15,039 bases of DNA. Origin: Nanohaloarchaea archaeon PL-Br10_U2g27 (GTDB lineage Archaea > Nanohalarchaeota > Nanosalinia > Nanosalinales > Nanosalinaceae). Within the stretch, counting starts at the first letter, position 1, and every line of letters begins with the position of its first letter. The notes under the pieces were generated by a model, which saw only the letters and a list, made by a program, of their open reading frames with translations, did not search any database and was not told where the DNA came from. Of this stretch, positions 1 through 7,067 are shown in pieces. The DNA lies in NCBI GenBank assembly GCA_001564035.1, contig LKMX01000014.1, positions 1-15,039 on the forward strand. Direction: 5' to 3'. The translations under genes and the position numbers were made by a program.

Positions 1-672
1 GTTGGGAGGTTCGATCCAGATCGATTCTTGATATGGGTCTACTACGTAGACTTTTTTCCCGGCCTCAGACACCTGTGAAGGGTGGAAATGCCCACTACCC
101 AGGAATACGAATGCGTCGACTTTGTGAGATATGTTATGTGCTGCTCCTGCGTCGCATCCAAGCACTTGTCCCGGTTCTGTAGTTCTTAGGCCTGTTGTTC
201 CTTCAACTACTTCGTAGCCTTTGCTCTCTAAGAATTTTCTTGCTTTTTCAGCACGGTCCATGTACTGTGTTACTCCTACGAGGCCTAGTTTTTCGTCTTC
301 GTTGATTTCTTCGTAGTTTTCTTCCAGAACCTTCATTATGTTCCTGTCTTCTCTGTATGGGAGGTAGTATACGTCCATGTCGTCCATGTCCGCGCCTTCA
401 GGATGCAGGAATCTGGTGTGTCCAACGTGTATCAGGGCCTGTGCGCCCATCCTCTTTGCTTCTTTGTCAGCTATGCCGCATGCTCCGAACGTTGAGGCCC
501 CTATTATGACAGGTTCTATTCCGTGTTCTTTGAGAGTTGAGGCGTATTCAATTATTTTTGGTTTGATACCATCAGGGCCTTGTAGACCGATTGTGTCATA
601 TCCTTCTTCTTTTATTTCTTCAAGTACTTCGTCGAACTCTTCGTAGTTCCACTTGAGTTTTTCTTCAGACAT
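1..672 (-). CDS. dph2: Diphthamide biosynthesis protein Dph2 (2-(3-amino-3-carboxypropyl)histidine synthase), C-terminus beyond window
   Basis: The first 224 codons of an open frame that runs off the left edge; the ATG is at 672. Archaeal Dph2 is a homodimeric [4Fe-4S] enzyme that transfers a 3-amino-3-carboxypropyl group from S-adenosylmethionine to a histidine of elongation factor 2, the first step of diphthamide synthesis. Recognised from the family pattern: GLQGPDGIK near residues 29-37, the first cluster cysteine in TFGACGIAD (Cys65), the second in VLGCDAGAA (Cys173), and LGSGHFHP near 191-198. The third cluster cysteine would lie outside the window. It follows the PEP-synthase-like gene on the same strand by 27 nt, so it may be co-transcribed. 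No clear Shine-Dalgarno precedes the ATG, so a leaderless start is also possible. Family assignment is firm; completeness cannot be judged. Confidence 0.88.
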   Translation of the reverse strand, partial: MSEEKLKWNYEEFDEVLEEIKEEGYDTIGLQGPDGIKPKIIEYASTLKEHGIEPVIIGASTFGACGIADKEAKRMGAQALIHVGHTRFLHPEGADMDDMDVYYLPYREDRNIMKVLEENYEEINEDEKLGLVGVTQYMDRAEKARKFLESKGYEVVEGTTGLRTTEPGQVLGCDAGAAHNISHKVDAFVFLGSGHFHPSQVSEAGKKVYVVDPYQESIWIEPPN

Positions 673-699
673 GTAAACAGTATTGTCTAGAAAGTTTTT

Positions 700-2064
700 T
701 TACTCCGGAAGATTTCTGAGCCTATCCAAAATGAATTTTTTCTCAACCCTTGCTAAGACGTCTTCAAAAACCCGGATTTTTTCTTTCGGAACGCCAAGCG
801 AGAAGTCATTCTTGACGACTTCAGCCAAGATTTCTTCGTCAGGCCTGTCCATCAGAACCACGATGTCTCCTTGAATGTATTTCAAAGCAGGGCGGAGGCC
901 TTCTGATTGCAGCATTCTGGCGTCTAACACGGCTTTTGCCCCGTTAAATGCGAAGATGTCTTTGTAGCTGTCTATGTATTCTGATGAGCTGTTGAAATCT
1001 GCTTCTGCTTCCGCAATACTGATGAGGCCTGTTGCAACCGTTGTGTTCTCAGTTTCGAAATTTGTGTCTTGTTGTGAGATCGCGCCTATTTTTTCTCCTT
1101 CTTTTACGTTTTCTGCGCTGAATATCGCCGGTTTTTCTTGTTCTCTAGCCCAGTATGCGTCTGTGGACGTGTATCCTCCTTTACGCGCTATAAGCGCTTT
1201 TTCATACTGTTGAGGCGGCAGTGTCTCATCCGATAACTGTATATCTCTTCCCGCAGTGCCTTTGATTTCTCCTGGACTTACCTGTAGTTTTTCCAGCGTC
1301 TCAATGTGGTTGTAGAGGTCGCATACATCGACTACATAGAATGAGCCTCTTTTGTAGACAAATTTGAATGATTTGTCGGATTTCGATGCCAGTTTTTCGA
1401 CTTCCGAGTTATCGAAGGGTTTTTCAGGACTTTTCAACCTTCTTTCCCTGTAATCCCCAGTCATAGGATTTCTAGTAACTTTTAACTGGGTTTCCGGAAC
1501 TTTTTCGTCCACTACTTGGCCCCGCTCTAACAAATACATTGATGGGACAGTTCTGCCTTGCTCTAATGATATTCCTAGGCCTTCAACGACCTCTACATAG
1601 TCTTTTTCTCCTTTTATGACCGCTCCCGTGTATTCAGGCTCTATCATTTTTTGAACTATGATGTTCGGGAAATCTTGGACTCCTTCTTCGAAATATGACG
1701 ATACAACGTTTTTTAATGCTTTTTCAAGGCCTGAGGCCCCTACGTCGAGTTCTGAGTCTGAAATAGTTTTTTCTGATACTCTTATTGATACTCTTGAGTT
1801 GTCTCTTTGGCCTCCTACTAGGCTTCGTGCTTTGCTGGATGCTTTGCGGACTTCTGAGCTCATTCCTACTTCTTTGTAGGCCTCTCTGATCTCTCCTAGG
1901 TCTGGCGAGCTGTTTAGAATTCTTTCCGGATCTCTTGTCTGAAAAATGTTTTTTAGTTCGTCTGGAGTTATTACGAAAAAGTTTGGTACTTCGAGATCTG
2001 TGTTGTCGAGGTTGTATGCCTTTTCTCCGTGTTGTGGCTGAATTTTTCCTTTCCAGACTACCAT
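700..2064 (-). CDS. PEP synthase/PPDK-like protein: ATP-grasp plus degenerate swivelling domain, no PEP-binding barrel
   Basis: A 454-residue relative of the N-terminal half of phosphoenolpyruvate synthase. Residues about 10-250 resemble the PPDK_N ATP-grasp domain: KAYNLDN near 15-21, VPNFFVIT near 26-33, IRVSE near 94-98, IIVQKMIEPEYTGAVI near 135-150, EGLGISLEQG near 161-170, and a closing YVVDVCDL. Residues about 265-345 resemble the swivelling phospho-histidine domain, but the motif normally read as GGxT(S/C)HAAxxARE is GGYTSTDAYWARE at 296-308, with Thr301 in the histidine position. The C-terminal TIM barrel that binds PEP and pyruvate is absent; family members usually exceed 750 residues. 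It therefore should not carry out standard PEP synthesis. About 110 further C-terminal residues are unrecognised. A T-rich box near 2085-2096 sits about 26 nt upstream of the ATG, which suggests a leaderless transcript. It lies between L10e and dph2. Function unknown. Confidence 0.75.
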   Translation of the reverse strand: MVVWKGKIQPQHGEKAYNLDNTDLEVPNFFVITPDELKNIFQTRDPERILNSSPDLGEIREAYKEVGMSSEVRKASSKARSLVGGQRDNSRVSIRVSEKTISDSELDVGASGLEKALKNVVSSYFEEGVQDFPNIIVQKMIEPEYTGAVIKGEKDYVEVVEGLGISLEQGRTVPSMYLLERGQVVDEKVPETQLKVTRNPMTGDYRERRLKSPEKPFDNSEVEKLASKSDKSFKFVYKRGSFYVVDVCDLYNHIETLEKLQVSPGEIKGTAGRDIQLSDETLPPQQYEKALIARKGGYTSTDAYWAREQEKPAIFSAENVKEGEKIGAISQQDTNFETENTTVATGLISIAEAEADFNSSSEYIDSYKDIFAFNGAKAVLDARMLQSEGLRPALKYIQGDIVVLMDRPDEEILAEVVKNDFSLGVPKEKIRVFEDVLARVEKKFILDRLRNLPE

Positions 2065-2100
2065 GTTTACGGAGTTGTTCTGGTTAGAATAAAAATCTGT

Positions 2101-2619
2101 TTATTCGACCCTGACTCGGCATTTCACAGGCATTTTGTGCTTTGAGCGTTCTAAGGCCTTTTTTGCGTCTTGTATGTCTTCTTGATCGACTTTAACTCTG
2201 TATACTACTTGATTGTCGTCCACCAGTGCTGCTCTTCCTATAGGCCTTCCGAAAGGCTTTCTCATTCCTTCGTAGTATCTGTCTGCCTGTGCGATTCCTG
2301 CAAGAGGGTGATATCTTAGCACATGGTGCGGATATGGCAAGATTTCTAGGAAGTATTCTTCTTCAGGATCTAGTACTTTGCTGAGGTATGAGTTAGCTGC
2401 TATACGGCCTGATTCTAGTGCTTCGCTTCTGATTCCGCATCCTTTTTCTACTGTTAGAACTACCGAAGCATTGAATTCTTCATCTTTGGCGCCCATCTGG
2501 TACTGTGTTACTCTTGGTGCTGGCGCTCCGCTGATGAAGTTGTCGTTCTTCTTTTGGCTTCTCCGTGTGTACGGTTGGCCAGGTTTCTCTCTGTAGATGC
2601 TTGCAGGCCTATCTCCCAT
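2101..2619 (-). CDS. rpl10e: 50S ribosomal protein L10e (uL16)
   Basis: This 172-residue protein is the archaeal/eukaryotic form of uL16, a large-subunit protein near the A-site tRNA and the central protuberance. Matching landmarks in order are RPASIYREKPGQPYTRR near the start, APRVTQYQMG, CGIRSEALESGRIAANSYL, the hallmark YPHHVLRYHPLAG, GMRKPFGRPIGRAA and PVKCRVRVE at the end. Length is normal for the family apart from a small insertion after the YTRR motif (SQKKNDNFISG). An upstream GAGGT about 8 nt before the ATG and a TATTTAAAATTT box at about 2655-2666 support the start. It is the first gene of a possible minus-strand unit with the PEP-synthase-like gene 36 nt downstream. Confidence 0.95.
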   Translation of the reverse strand: MGDRPASIYREKPGQPYTRRSQKKNDNFISGAPAPRVTQYQMGAKDEEFNASVVLTVEKGCGIRSEALESGRIAANSYLSKVLDPEEEYFLEILPYPHHVLRYHPLAGIAQADRYYEGMRKPFGRPIGRAALVDDNQVVYRVKVDQEDIQDAKKALERSKHKMPVKCRVRVE

Positions 2620-2654
2620 ATTATTTACCTCGTAGAAATTAAGGTTCTAACAAA

Positions 2655-2666
2655 TTTTAAATAGGG
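2655..2666 (-). promoter_or_regulatory. TATA box for rpl10e
   Basis: On the minus strand this reads TATTTAAAATTT. Transcription about 26 nt downstream would start near 2635, giving a short leader that holds the GAGGT ribosome site before the ATG at 2619. Position-based inference; no transcript data. Confidence 0.5.
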
Positions 2667-2671
2667 TTTTG

Positions 2672-2953
2672 TTATTGTTCAAGTAGTTCTGCCATTCTGG
2701 AGCCGGAAAAGTTTTGGAGAATGTGTTGTTCGGCATTTTCTGCAATCTTTTCTTTACCGTTTTTTTCTGCAGAATACAGCGTAGCCACAGCAGCATCGTA
2801 CAAAACAGTCTGACTGTCAAAATAAGGTTCAGGACTTAATGCTGTTCGAATAAGATCCGACCTACTGTCGTAGAACCCTTCTTCAACCAGATAATCTATT
2901 TTTTCCAGTAACTCTTCATCCTCTTCTCTAAAACTGACTGTGACTCTCTCCAT
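2672..2953 (-). CDS. Ribbon-helix-helix (CopG/Arc-type) transcriptional regulator
   Basis: A small DNA-binding protein of about 93 residues. It begins with the beta-strand MERVTVSFREEDEELLEKID, followed by a helix-turn-helix ending in YDSRSDLIRTAL, the typical RHH layout in which a strand dimer enters the major groove. The remaining 50 residues are helical and may mediate oligomerisation or sensing. The start at 2953 is preferred because GGTGA lies 4 nt upstream and because RHH proteins usually begin directly at this strand. An ATG at 2968 in the same frame would add MNGEG and is well placed to be leaderless from the TATA box at 2993-2998. The gene diverges from the sugar-nucleotide operon across a shared promoter region, so it may regulate that operon and itself; this is inferred from arrangement only. 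No adjacent toxin gene argues against an antitoxin role. Confidence 0.75.
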   Translation of the reverse strand: MERVTVSFREEDEELLEKIDYLVEEGFYDSRSDLIRTALSPEPYFDSQTVLYDAAVATLYSAEKNGKEKIAENAEQHILQNFSGSRMAELLEQ

Positions 2954-2992
2954 ACCCTCACCGTTCATACCTACTGCTCAGTAACAAAATAA

Positions 2993-2998
2993 TTTAAA
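2993..2998. promoter_or_regulatory. Palindromic TTTAAA box serving divergent promoters
   Basis: TTTAAA is identical on both strands. Plus-strand transcription about 26 nt away would start near 3022, just ahead of the ATG at 3032. Minus-strand transcription would start near 2969, just ahead of the RHH gene starts at 2968 and 2953. No second TATA-like box is apparent between the genes, so one element may serve both directions. Inference from spacing. Confidence 0.5.
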
Positions 2999-3031
2999 GC
3001 TGTGGGTTTTTTGACTAGGCCTCACAAATTA

Positions 3032-4270
3032 ATGAATGTGAAAAAGGTAAAGGTTTTCCAGATCGGTCTCGGTAGCTTCGGCAGACACGGATTCGAGAAG
3101 CTTGTCGAACTCGACACTCACTACTCAGAGATAAGCGTAGAACTTGTTGGAGTCTATGACCGAGACCCTGAAAAGCTGGAGTTGGCGAAAAAGTTCGCAG
3201 AGTTCAAAGGCCTTAAGGTCGAGACCTATAGCAGCATAGAACGCGTTTATTCTGCTGCAGAAAGAGTGAGAGATGGAAAAGTGTTGATTTACGATGCCGG
3301 GCCTTCAGAGCTTCACGCTGAGCATATATACAAGTCATTGAAAAACAATTTTTTCCACTTGGCTGAGAAACCGCCGTCTTTAAGCCGTGAAGAGCATATT
3401 CAGGAGAAGAAAATGATGCTGGACAACGATGTCAGATTTACAGTAGATTTTATAGAGCGCGAAAATCCTGTGGTCAAAGAGGCCTTGAAAATAACTGAAA
3501 ATAAGGATATCGAGAGCATTGAAGTGTTTAGAGAGAGTTGTATGGGTGTTGAAAAGCTTTTGAATCCTGTAACTCGCTCTGGAGTTAAGGGTGGCGCAGT
3601 ACTAGATAAGATGTGCCATGAGGCCTACATAATGGATTTTGTGGATCAAGACTTGGAAGTTAAAAGTGTTGAAAAAAATATTCACATGCCGTACGGCCTA
3701 GGGAGCGAAGGCCTGATGAGCGTTAGAGGCGGCAAAAAGTCCGAATTGACTGAAGAAGCAGCTTCAGGGATTTGCCAGGCAACTCTGAGCGGCGAAGCAG
3801 AAATTGGTTTAAACGCAAGCTGGTTAGGCGTTTCAAGCAAATGCAGATCATATGCAGAAAAGGTTGAATCGATTACAGACCATGATCCTGTTAAAACTGG
3901 TTTGAAGACTGTAGGAAACCGTAGTTTTGTGGATGAAGAAGCAAGGTTTTTCGTGATAACAGGCGAGAGAGAGCTGTTCGGAGACATGCTGGATAACAAG
4001 CTGTTTGATCTTGAAACAGGAGAAGAGATTGAAACCTCGGTATCGCTGCATGATCAGCTTTACCGAGTTCTGGAGTCATCTGTGAGGTGTGCTGCAGGCC
4101 TTGAAAACAATGAACTGTCAGAGGGTGAAATAGACAGATTCATGACTGCTTTGTTTGATATCTCCGAACACGTGGAAGACTCTGATGTTTATGAGGAAGT
4201 TGAGGCGGCAAATAAGAGAGTTAAACAGTTAATAATTGAAACAGACGAAGAGGTAACGACAGAAGCATGA
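3032..4270 (+). CDS. Gfo/Idh/MocA-family NAD(P)-dependent oxidoreductase
   Basis: A 412-residue sugar or inositol dehydrogenase-like protein that opens with a Rossmann fold (FQIGLGSFG, the dinucleotide-binding GxGxxG). An acidic residue after the second strand (VGVYDRD) binds the ribose. The EKP motif is present as LAEKPPSLSREE and supplies the usual catalytic lysine. GGAVLDKMCHEAYIMDF matches the substrate-site strand-helix with Asp and His. This family oxidises or reduces hydroxyls of sugars and sugar nucleotides; the substrate cannot be told from sequence. The ATG at 3032 is preferred over an in-frame GTG at 3002, which would lie upstream of the expected transcription start. Its stop overlaps the next start as ATGA, so translation is probably coupled. 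It heads the sugar-nucleotide operon and likely makes a modified sugar for the same glycan. Confidence 0.85.
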   Translation: MNVKKVKVFQIGLGSFGRHGFEKLVELDTHYSEISVELVGVYDRDPEKLELAKKFAEFKGLKVETYSSIERVYSAAERVRDGKVLIYDAGPSELHAEHIYKSLKNNFFHLAEKPPSLSREEHIQEKKMMLDNDVRFTVDFIERENPVVKEALKITENKDIESIEVFRESCMGVEKLLNPVTRSGVKGGAVLDKMCHEAYIMDFVDQDLEVKSVEKNIHMPYGLGSEGLMSVRGGKKSELTEEAASGICQATLSGEAEIGLNASWLGVSSKCRSYAEKVESITDHDPVKTGLKTVGNRSFVDEEARFFVITGERELFGDMLDNKLFDLETGEEIETSVSLHDQLYRVLESSVRCAAGLENNELSEGEIDRFMTALFDISEHVEDSDVYEEVEAANKRVKQLIIETDEEVTTEA

Positions 4271-5349
4271 AAGCAGTTATTCTAGCAGCAAAAAAGAAGG
4301 AGTCAATGTTCCCTTTAAACGACACAGCCCCAACACCTTTAATGCCTTTAAACGGCAAACCATTGATCCTTCAGACCATAGAAAAACTGAAGGCCTGTAA
4401 CATAGAGGAAATATACGTAGTAGCTAACTACAAACTCGAAAAATATCAGAAACTGTTCGAAGAACGGAACGACATCAATATCATAGTGCAAGAAGATTTG
4501 ACCGGTACTGCAGAGGCCTTAAACACTTGCAGCTTCATAGAAGACGATTTCATTGTTATAAACGGCGACGTGGTAGTTTCAAAGAATGATCTATCTAATT
4601 TAACCGAATCTTTTGGCGGAGACTTTTCTATAATGGCTGTTGAAAACAAAAGGCCTGAAAAATACGGGGTTCTAAGCATAGAAAACGACAAAGTCCGCGA
4701 CATACACGAAAAACCTGAAAAACCGGAGAACCCCTTGGTGAACACAGGAGTCTACATCTTCAATCCGGAAATATTTGACCTCATTCAGGCCTCAAAAAAA
4801 GAAAGTTTGACGGACGTAGTAGCAGAGAGCTTGGACGAAATCAGATGCAGATATGTTCTAGCTAAGGAATACTGGCTAGATATCGGTTCCGGAAAAGAGT
4901 TGTTGAAAGCTGACCGAGTATTAAGGAGTAATGAATCAAGCTGTTCGATAAGTCCAGAAGCAGAAATCTCGGACAAGGCCTCAGTGAAGGAAAATGCGAC
5001 TGTTAATTCGGGAGCTGTTGTCAAAGCAGGAGCAGTAGTTGAGTCGTCAGTGATAGGAGAGAACGCCGTGATAGGGCCTAATACCGTTGTCAGGAATTCA
5101 ACTGTTGGCAGAGGTAGCGAGCTGGATGGCTGCGTAATCGATCATTCGCTTCTATTCGAGGACTGTATCGTGGACTCTTTCACGCGCGTTGAGGACGTTG
5201 TTCTGGCTGAAGAGTGCGACCTGAAATCCGGCACTGTGATCCGAGAATCATTCATCGGGCCTAGAAGCTATATCGATATGAACAACTCGATTAGAGGCGT
5301 AAAATTCGTGCCGGACGCACGGACAGATCTTTCAGAAATAAGTAAATGA
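4267..5349 (+). CDS. Sugar nucleotidyltransferase paralogue with degenerate catalytic loop, left-handed beta-helix C-terminus
   Basis: This 360-residue protein has the fold of NDP-sugar pyrophosphorylases: a nucleotidyltransferase domain (residues about 1-220) followed by hexapeptide repeats (about 230-350, for example VIGENAVIGPNTVV). The opening loop should read GxGTRxxPLT..xPKPLLPV. Here it is KKKESMFPLNDTAPTPLMPL, so Gly9, Gly11, Thr12, Arg13 and Lys23 of the downstream paralogue are Lys, Lys, Glu, Ser and Thr. The arginine and lysine lost are those that bind the triphosphate and drive catalysis. The rest is kept: VINGD, GTAEALN, EKYGVL, EKPEKPENPLVNTGVYIF and YWLDIGSG. It is therefore probably a non-catalytic or sensor subunit, by analogy with GMPPA beside GMPPB. 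The start overlaps the preceding stop. An enzyme with altered chemistry is the alternative. Confidence 0.8.
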   Translation: MKAVILAAKKKESMFPLNDTAPTPLMPLNGKPLILQTIEKLKACNIEEIYVVANYKLEKYQKLFEERNDINIIVQEDLTGTAEALNTCSFIEDDFIVINGDVVVSKNDLSNLTESFGGDFSIMAVENKRPEKYGVLSIENDKVRDIHEKPEKPENPLVNTGVYIFNPEIFDLIQASKKESLTDVVAESLDEIRCRYVLAKEYWLDIGSGKELLKADRVLRSNESSCSISPEAEISDKASVKENATVNSGAVVKAGAVVESSVIGENAVIGPNTVVRNSTVGRGSELDGCVIDHSLLFEDCIVDSFTRVEDVVLAEECDLKSGTVIRESFIGPRSYIDMNNSIRGVKFVPDARTDLSEISK

Positions 5350-5371
5350 GGCACTAGTTAATTATTACAGT

Positions 5372-6586
5372 ATGAAAGCAGTCATCCTTGCAGCAGGAAG
5401 AGGAACCCGAATGAGGCCTTTAACCGACGATACGCCCAAACCTCTTCTGCCTGTAGCAGGGAAACCCATCATACAGCACACAGTAGACTTACTGGAAGAA
5501 TACGTAGAACAGTTCATAATCGTTACCGGTTACAGAGCCGATGAAATAGAGGCCTACTTCTCTGGTCGCGACGACTGTGTTTTCGTACACCAAGAAGAGC
5601 CTTTAGGCACGGCTGACGCCGCTCTAAAAGCCAAGGAATATGTGGAAGGGAAAACAGTTATAGCGAACGGAGACGACATCTACAAATTCAGCCCTGAAAA
5701 AACTAAGGAGTTTGAAACAGGAATATTCGTCTCCGAAGTAGAAGATCCTGAAAAATACGGCGTAATCGAAACAGAAGGAGAAAAAATAAAAAATATAGTA
5801 GAAAAGCCCTCAAACCCCTCTTCTAACTTGGTGAATACAGGCCTCTACGTTGTAAATGAGAAATTCTTTGAAATACTTGGAAAAGTAGAAGAATCAGAAC
5901 GAGGAGAGCTGGAGATAACCGATGCAGTATCGGAGTATATAAAACAAGAAGATTTGAAGGCCTTCAAAGCAGAGAAATGGCTTCCCTGCAGCCATCCATG
6001 GAATTTGTTAGAGGCTAACAGAGATCTTTTAGACGATCTAAAACGTTCAATAGATGGAAAGGTATCTGACAGCGCCACAGTTAAAGGATCTGTACATGTA
6101 GAGGAAGGAGCTGAGATAAGAGAGAACTGTGTTATTGAAGGGCCGGCCGTTATTCAGAGCAACACCGTTGTAGGGCCCAATACACATATAAGGCCCGGCA
6201 CGGTTTTAGGAGAAGGTGTAAAGACCAAGTTTTCGGAAGTGAAAAATTCTATTCTGCTTCGAGATTCTACGCTTTCTCACTTCAACTATGTCGGAGACTC
6301 CATAATCGGCGAAGATGTTAACTTCGGTGCCGGAGCAAAATCGTTGAACCTGTTGAACTCCGGTGAAAATGTAAAGGTTGAAATAAAAGGAGAGCTGGTT
6401 GAAACCGGCAGGCGGAAGCTAGGCTGTGTTATAGGTAGCGGCGCAAAGATTGGTGCTGGAACAGTTATTAAACCAGGCCGGAAAATAGGTTTGAACGCGT
6501 CAACAGATGCGAACGAGAAAATCAAGTACAACCTGCCTGAGAACGCTCTTTTTAAAGAGGGTGAGATAATTGAAAATTGGAATTGA
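5372..6586 (+). CDS. glmU: Bifunctional sugar-1-phosphate nucleotidylyltransferase/acetyltransferase (GlmU-like)
   Basis: A 404-residue enzyme with an intact pyrophosphorylase signature, GRGTRMRPLTDDTPKPLLPV (residues 9-28, catalytic Arg13 and Lys23), then GTADAAL, ANGDD and EKPSNPSSNLVNTGLYVV. The C-terminal half is a left-handed beta-helix containing GRRKLGCVIGSGAKIGAGTVI, the archaeal GlmU-type acetyltransferase signature. Archaeal members (Sulfolobus ST0452 type) acetylate glucosamine- or galactosamine-1-phosphate and couple it to UTP, giving UDP-GlcNAc or UDP-GalNAc, and can also accept other hexose phosphates. It follows its degenerate paralogue by 22 nt; together they look like a duplicated pair that could form a hetero-oligomer. 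The HAD gene begins 17 nt before its end. Exact sugar and nucleotide are not decided by sequence. Confidence 0.88.
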   Translation: MKAVILAAGRGTRMRPLTDDTPKPLLPVAGKPIIQHTVDLLEEYVEQFIIVTGYRADEIEAYFSGRDDCVFVHQEEPLGTADAALKAKEYVEGKTVIANGDDIYKFSPEKTKEFETGIFVSEVEDPEKYGVIETEGEKIKNIVEKPSNPSSNLVNTGLYVVNEKFFEILGKVEESERGELEITDAVSEYIKQEDLKAFKAEKWLPCSHPWNLLEANRDLLDDLKRSIDGKVSDSATVKGSVHVEEGAEIRENCVIEGPAVIQSNTVVGPNTHIRPGTVLGEGVKTKFSEVKNSILLRDSTLSHFNYVGDSIIGEDVNFGAGAKSLNLLNSGENVKVEIKGELVETGRRKLGCVIGSGAKIGAGTVIKPGRKIGLNASTDANEKIKYNLPENALFKEGEIIENWN

Positions 6587-7067
6587 CTTCGACAGAGTAC
6601 TCTTCAACACGGACAAATTTAACGAGCTATACAGCAACAGCATAGACGGCCTGCACCATGTTGAAAATCCTAGGCCTACAAAGCACGGAGTCTACTGCCC
6701 TGAAATGCATGCAGAGCTATGCGGTATAGATCCAGAGCAAATCTGGAGCTTTTTCAAAAAGCATAGACTAGAAGAGTTTCTATTCGACGACGTAAAAAAA
6801 CTTGAGGACGTGCATCATGACCTAGTAATCGTGACTAGAGGCAACCAGAAATTCCAGCGGATGAAGCTAGAAAATACCGGGATACTGGAGAAAGTAGATG
6901 ATTACGTGATAGTTCAGGAAGAGGACAAAGACGTCGCCGACATCGATATACTGATCGATGACCGTGAAAAAGAACTGGAACGAGCCGATATACCCGGAAT
7001 TCTATTTAATAGGCCTGAAGAAGACCTAGAAAGCATTTTGGAGAAGGTGAAAAAATTTGAGGCCTGA
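6570..7067 (+). CDS. HAD-superfamily hydrolase (small phosphatase), TTG start
   Basis: A 165-residue haloacid dehalogenase fold. Motif I is IGIDFDRVLFNT with nucleophile Asp6 and acid/base Asp8, motif II is LVIVTRGN with Thr89, and motif IV is ILIDDREKE with Asp130 and Asp131. The length and cap-like insert (residues about 20-75) fit small nucleotidase or sugar-phosphate phosphatases. The start is TTG at 6570 because the protein must begin directly at the strand before DFD and because GGTGA lies about 5 nt upstream; no ATG is available. It overlaps glmU by 17 nt and the mutase by 11 nt, so the three are probably coupled. In this operon it could remove phosphate from a sugar-phosphate intermediate; the substrate is unknown. 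Confidence 0.8.
   Translation: MKIGIDFDRVLFNTDKFNELYSNSIDGLHHVENPRPTKHGVYCPEMHAELCGIDPEQIWSFFKKHRLEEFLFDDVKKLEDVHHDLVIVTRGNQKFQRMKLENTGILEKVDDYVIVQEEDKDVADIDILIDDREKELERADIPGILFNRPEEDLESILEKVKKFEA

Noticed and set aside
377..1879. Plus-strand frames opposite dph2 and the PEP-synthase-like gene
   Set aside because: Serine-rich antisense shadows with no motif or ribosome site; the minus-strand proteins are real.
2672..2968. RHH protein as antitoxin of a toxin-antitoxin pair
   Set aside because: There is no small toxin-like gene next to it; its neighbours are L10e and the divergent sugar operon.
3002..3031. GTG start for the Gfo/Idh/MocA gene at 3002
   Set aside because: It lies only 4 nt after the TATA box, upstream of the expected transcription start, and the Rossmann fold begins just after the ATG at 3032.
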